NCBI GenBank assembly: GCA_035289905.1 | Contig: DATDVT010000019.1 | Location: forward strand, 1-15,758 | Direction: 5' to 3' | Length of the DNA stretch: 15,758 nt | Source of the DNA: DATDVT01 sp035289905 | GTDB taxonomy: Archaea; Nanobdellota; Nanobdellia; SCGC-AAA011-G17; GW2011-AR18 | Shown: positions 13,715 through 15,758 of the stretch, piece by piece | How positions within the stretch are numbered: position 1 is the stretch's first letter | How the letters are laid out: each line of letters starts with the position of its first letter | Program-made: the position numbers and the translations under genes | The notes under the pieces: generated by a model | The model's database searches: none | What the model saw: only the letters and a program-made list of their open reading frames with translations | What the model was told of the DNA's origin: nothing

Positions 13715-13716
13715 CT

Positions 13717-14118
13717 ATGTTAACCATAAAAGAAAAAAAATTAATCCTTCAATGGAACGAAAAAAGGAAAACTCAGCAGGAAATTGCTGAGTTGTTAGAC
13801 TGCAATCAATCTTCTATAAGCAGATTTCTTAGAAGATATAAGGTTAGAAAAACATTAGATAATTTGCCCAAGTCAGGAAGACCAACTAAACTTACAGCAG
13901 CTACCAAATTAAAACTTAAAGAAGAGATAGTTACAAAAATCAAAGAGGCAAATAATCAATATTCTGCACTAAGTACTAAAGAAGTAGGTAAAATCATTCA
14001 CCAGGAAATTGGTGAAATTTATACATTAAGACATGTAGAAAGAATAATGCATAAACTTGGTTTTTCACTTATAAAGCCAAGATCGCAAGTTGAGAAAACG
14101 CCCGTTAAATTAATTTGA
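13717..14118 (+). CDS. Orphan IS630/Tc1-type helix-turn-helix protein (transposase N-terminal half)
   Basis: The 133-aa protein has the paired DNA-binding domains of IS630-family transposases: an N-terminal HTH (KTQQEIAELLDCNQSSISRF, about residues 18-37), the linker KSGRPTKLT (about residues 52-60), then a winged helix (TLRHVERIMHKLGFSLIKPR, about residues 102-121). In full transposases a DDE nuclease domain of about 200 residues follows; here the frame stops at 14118 after KTPVKLI and the downstream DNA encodes an unrelated ASCH protein on the other strand. It is therefore either a remnant cut by an insertion or a domesticated DNA-binding protein. The intact frame and the inverted repeat around its TATA box favour an expressed regulator. 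The last 14 bases overlap the ASCH gene's end. Confidence 0.8.
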   Translation: MLTIKEKKLILQWNEKRKTQQEIAELLDCNQSSISRFLRRYKVRKTLDNLPKSGRPTKLTAATKLKLKEEIVTKIKEANNQYSALSTKEVGKIIHQEIGEIYTLRHVERIMHKLGFSLIKPRSQVEKTPVKLI

Positions 14119-14449
14119 TTCTTATTCCGAGAACACCATACTTTTTTTCTTCTTCTTTAGAATAGATTTTGTAAATCGATTCGACGAAAGCCCGTTTGTC
14201 ATGATCATCGGGATAACCAAAATAATTCATCTGAAAATCATCAACTAACTCTTGAAATGTTCTGTATCGTAATAGACCGATGACCTCAACTGATAAATTT
14301 TCTTCTAAGTCTGGCAATTTTGAAAAAGTGATTATATCGCCAAGATCAAGACTTTGTCTTTTTTCATCAAAAAGTCTTATTTCAACTCTCTTTTTGCCCA
14401 ACTTAATTCTATTAAACGGGCTTTCGTATAACTTCATTTGATGTTCCAT
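14105..14449 (-). CDS. ASCH-domain protein
   Basis: A 114-aa protein made of one ASCH domain, a PUA-like fold linked to RNA binding and, in some members, modified-nucleoside hydrolysis. Visible family features are MKLYESPFNRIKLGKKRVEIRL (residues 5-26 when counted from 14449), the DEKRQSLDLGDIITF segment, and a central RYRTFQELVDDFQ with the NYFGYPDDHDKRAFVESIYKIY helix. An internal ATG at 14437 (residue 5) is an equally good start. On the minus strand CTTTAATAAT near 14474-14482 is a TATA candidate at leaderless distance. Base composition is somewhat richer in GC than the superoperon. The gene is bracketed by a 14-bp inverted repeat. The substrate is unknown. Confidence 0.82.
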   Translation of the reverse strand: MEHQMKLYESPFNRIKLGKKRVEIRLFDEKRQSLDLGDIITFSKLPDLEENLSVEVIGLLRYRTFQELVDDFQMNYFGYPDDHDKRAFVESIYKIYSKEEEKKYGVLGIRIKLI

Positions 14450-14469
14450 ATATTAAAGAATCAAATTAA
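14110..14469. repeat. 14-bp inverted repeat bracketing the ASCH gene
   Basis: TTAATTTGATTCTT at 14110-14123 recurs as its exact reverse complement AAGAATCAAATTAA at 14456-14469. One arm lies at the 3' ends of the HTH and ASCH genes, the other 7 nt upstream of the ASCH start, so the pair defines a 360-bp unit with one gene. I see no adjoining target duplication. Confidence 0.5.
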
Positions 14470-14483
14470 CATTATTAAAGAAT
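14451..14483. repeat. Tandem-spaced 11-nt direct repeat upstream of ASCH
   Basis: TATTAAAGAAT occurs at 14451-14461 and again at 14473-14483, 22 nt apart, about two helical turns. The distal copy coincides with the ASCH TATA candidate and the proximal copy with its probable transcription start. Confidence 0.4.
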
Positions 14484-14665
14484 AGGGCTTGATTTCACTT
14501 AACATCGCGATTAACAGAAGTTCGCCGTAGGTGAATTTGGGTGGAACGAGGTGCAACCGAGCGTAACCGTTAAATCGCTGTTAAGTCCCCCGACGAGCAA
14601 AGCGAAGGGGTGCAACCCGTCCTCGAGGATTTGCTAAGCAAACCGCAGAGTTCCCGAAGGCGCCG
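14482..14665. repeat. GC-rich structured non-coding element (left copy)
   Basis: About 184 nt without an open frame, near 52% G+C by hand count (98 of 190 bases at 14481-14670) in a far more AT-rich window. It begins ATAGGGCTTGA and ends in AGGCGCCG at the nitrilase stop. Stems seen: a long arm pair ACTTAACA...GCGATTAAC (14497-14515) with GTTAAATCGC..TGTTAAGT (14568-14585); TTCGCC-GTA-GGTGAA (14521-14535); CCCC/GGGG around 14587-14610; GGGT-GCA-ACCC (14608-14618); palindrome TCCTCGAGGA (14620-14629); TTTGC-TAA-GCAAA (14630-14642). GGTGCAACC recurs at 14550 and 14609. It matches no tRNA, SRP or RNase P RNA pattern I know; a MITE-like repeat or ncRNA is possible. Confidence 0.6.
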
Positions 14666-15489
14666 TTAATATAAAACTCTACTTTTCAAATCATTTCTAA
14701 TTTTATACACTTTTTCAGCATCTTTCAAAATGGCTGTGTCCACTTCTTGAACAAACATTTCCTCTTTATTGTGTTCAAGCTTTTTAATCACACCCATAAA
14801 TGGCACAGCAATTTGAGAATGTCCGAGCAATTTTCCCTTAAATTTCGGAAGAATTAGATTTCCGGCAGATTACAATAAACCATAATTATTTCATTTTCAA
14901 AAGCCCTGCCAATACACAATGCATCAACAAGTTTGGCATCAGAATTTTTATCGTATTTCAAACCGACAGAAGCACCTTCAAAAGTCCAATAGCTGGGACA
15001 GATTACTATATTGACTCCTTCTTTAGCCATCTTTCTGAAAATTTCAGGAAAAATCAAATCCCAGCAAATAATTAATCCGATTTTGCCAAATTTGGTATTG
15101 AATACGGAAACTTCATTTCCCGGATTAAGATAATGTTTTTCAGAATGCCACAAATTTATTTTTCTGTATCTTGATTTGATTTTTCCGCCTGAGTCAATAT
15201 AGTAAGTAGTATTGTAAAAACCGAGCTTATCTTTTTCAGTAATTGAACCGGGAACAACATCAATCTTATATTTTTTAGCGAGGTTTTGAAAGAATTTGCG
15301 ATATTTATTTTCAGAGTCAGCAAATTCCAATCTTCCAGCTATTGGACCTGTAACAAAATCTTCAGGAAATACGATAATTTTGGCTTTTGAAAATGAAGCT
15401 TTTTTAATAAATTCTTCCGCTTTCCTCAGATTTTCATCTGGGGAAAATTGCTTTATCTCAAATTGCACAACAGCTATTTTGAACTTCAT
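14666..15489 (-). pseudogene. Nitrilase-superfamily hydrolase, broken by a -1 frameshift
   Basis: Carbon-nitrogen hydrolase cutting nitrile or amide bonds through a Glu-Lys-Cys triad. The first frame (15489-14854) gives 211 aa with Glu43 (VFPEDFVTGP), Lys110 (YRKINLW) and Cys142 (LIICWDLIFPEIFR), all intact. It stops early after VYCNLPEI. The shifted frame just downstream resumes the family C terminus: AGNLILPKFKGKLLGHSQIA, then EVDTAILKDAEKVYKIRNDL, ending at 14666. One base appears missing near 14868-14872, where AATCTGCC would read AAT-GCT-GCC if restored. No classical slippery heptamer is visible, so mutation or an assembly error is likelier than programmed frameshifting. The restored length of about 274 aa is normal. 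A minus-strand TATA candidate CTTTAATAAA (15512-15521) precedes the start. The gene lies exactly between two structured elements. Confidence 0.82.
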
Positions 15490-15533
15490 ACTATAATGAT
15501 TTGAAAAGACATTTATTAAAGTATCGTCAAGTT

Positions 15534-15619
15534 AGGCGCCGTAGGGAAAAACATCCTCTAACCCCATATGTTAAATGATCTGAAGGACAAAATTCGAAGA
15601 ATTTTGAGTCAAGCCCTAT
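15534..15619. repeat. Structured element (right copy), inverted relative to the left one
   Basis: It begins AGGCGCCGTAGGG and ends TCAAGCCCTAT (15609-15619), the exact reverse complement of the 11-nt start of the left element at 14482-14492. AGGCGCCGT also occurs at the inner end of the left element (14658-14666). Inside is a perfect 8-bp hairpin CAAAATTC-GAA-GAATTTTG (15588-15606). No open frame is evident. It appears to be a shorter, diverged or different member of the same repeat class. Confidence 0.5.
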
Positions 15620-15633
15620 GCCCTTCCATAAAC

Positions 15634-15643
15634 TTTAAATATA
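15634..15643 (+). promoter_or_regulatory. TATA box of the edge gene
   Basis: TTTAAATATA lies 21-30 nt before the ATG at 15664; leaderless-type spacing. Confidence 0.55.
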
Positions 15644-15663
15644 TCGTTGAGTTAGATTGTATT

Positions 15664-15758
15664 ATGACAGAAGCAGTTACAATGAATATGGTGTATGATG
15701 AATTAAAGTCTCTCAAAGAAGAGGTTACTTTCATTAAAAAGCATATGTTTGATCCAGA
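15664..15758 (+). CDS. Probable type II antitoxin, N-terminal part (runs off window)
   Basis: The first 31 codons are visible and the gene continues beyond the edge. The protein begins MTEAVTMNMVYDELKSLKEE and goes on to FIKKHMFDP. This Met-rich start followed by a YDELKxLKEEVxFIKKHM helix resembles small archaeal antitoxins that precede RelE/ParE-type toxins. If so, a toxin gene should follow directly outside the window. The assignment rests on a short N-terminal pattern only. A TATA box at leaderless distance supports the start, and the gene follows the right structured element by 44 nt. Confidence 0.55.
   Translation, partial: MTEAVTMNMVYDELKSLKEEVTFIKKHMFDP

Noticed and set aside
14482..14665. 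tRNA, SRP RNA or RNase P RNA in the GC-rich stretch
   Set aside because: No T-arm GGTTCGAATCC-like box, no CCA end pattern, and none of the conserved RNase P or SRP core motifs I know.
14866..14884. Programmed frameshift in the nitrilase
   Set aside because: No X-XXY-YYZ slippery heptamer or clear downstream stem is seen at the junction; a lost base explains it more simply, though it is not excluded.
15296..15496. Plus-strand open frame over the nitrilase start
   Set aside because: Antisense to conserved nitrilase motifs and without its own promoter or ribosome-binding site.
14482..15619. CRISPR array in the repeat-rich region
   Set aside because: Repeats are few, of unequal spacing and mostly inverted; there are no regular spacers and no cas genes.

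Overview
The window reads as archaeal chromosome, most likely from a DPANN lineage (Woesearchaeota/Pacearchaeota-like). Supporting signs are an archaeal-only information-processing gene set (RNase P proteins, proteasome alpha, SBDS, exosome Rrp4/41/42, RpoK, archaeal uS2), very AT-rich DNA, TATA boxes about 25-30 nt upstream of many start codons (leaderless-type promoters) with Shine-Dalgarno sites mainly inside operons, a PGF-pre-PGF-like membrane protease and a CxxC-x17-CxxC mini-protein. The lineage is inferred and no rRNA is present to confirm it.

Layout. Positions 87-767 (minus) hold a cis-prenyltransferase, divergent from the RNase P protein Rnp3 (827-1318). A large membrane-anchored subtilase (1339-4215) sits between Rnp3 and Rnp2. 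From 4248 to 8390 runs the classical archaeal RNA-processing and proteasome superoperon: rnp2, psmA, SDO1/SBDS, rrp4, rrp41, rrp42, ending directly in rpoK. The genes abut or overlap by a few bases. Next come an enolase homologue that has lost most active-site residues (8426-9349), a CmpX/MscS-like multi-helix membrane protein (9413-10087), and ribosomal protein uS2 (10151-10762). The order rpoK-enolase-uS2 is itself an old archaeal cluster, so two conserved clusters are joined here.

From 10801 to 13582 the genes are single or paired: a 92-aa orphan, a single-pass coiled-coil protein with a Cys-rich tail, thioredoxin divergent from an Fe/Mn superoxide dismutase (a small redox locus), a C39-like peptidase and a 56-aa zinc-ribbon protein.

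From about 13600 to the end the character changes to an accessory region. It holds an orphan IS630-type DNA-binding domain whose TATA box is enclosed by an 11-bp inverted repeat, an ASCH-domain gene bracketed by a 14-bp inverted repeat, and a nitrilase-family gene broken by a one-base frameshift. The nitrilase lies between two GC-richer structured elements that share end sequences and face each other. The start of a probable antitoxin runs off the right edge. The strongest leads are the degenerate enolase at the conserved eno locus, and the paired structured elements around the broken nitrilase.
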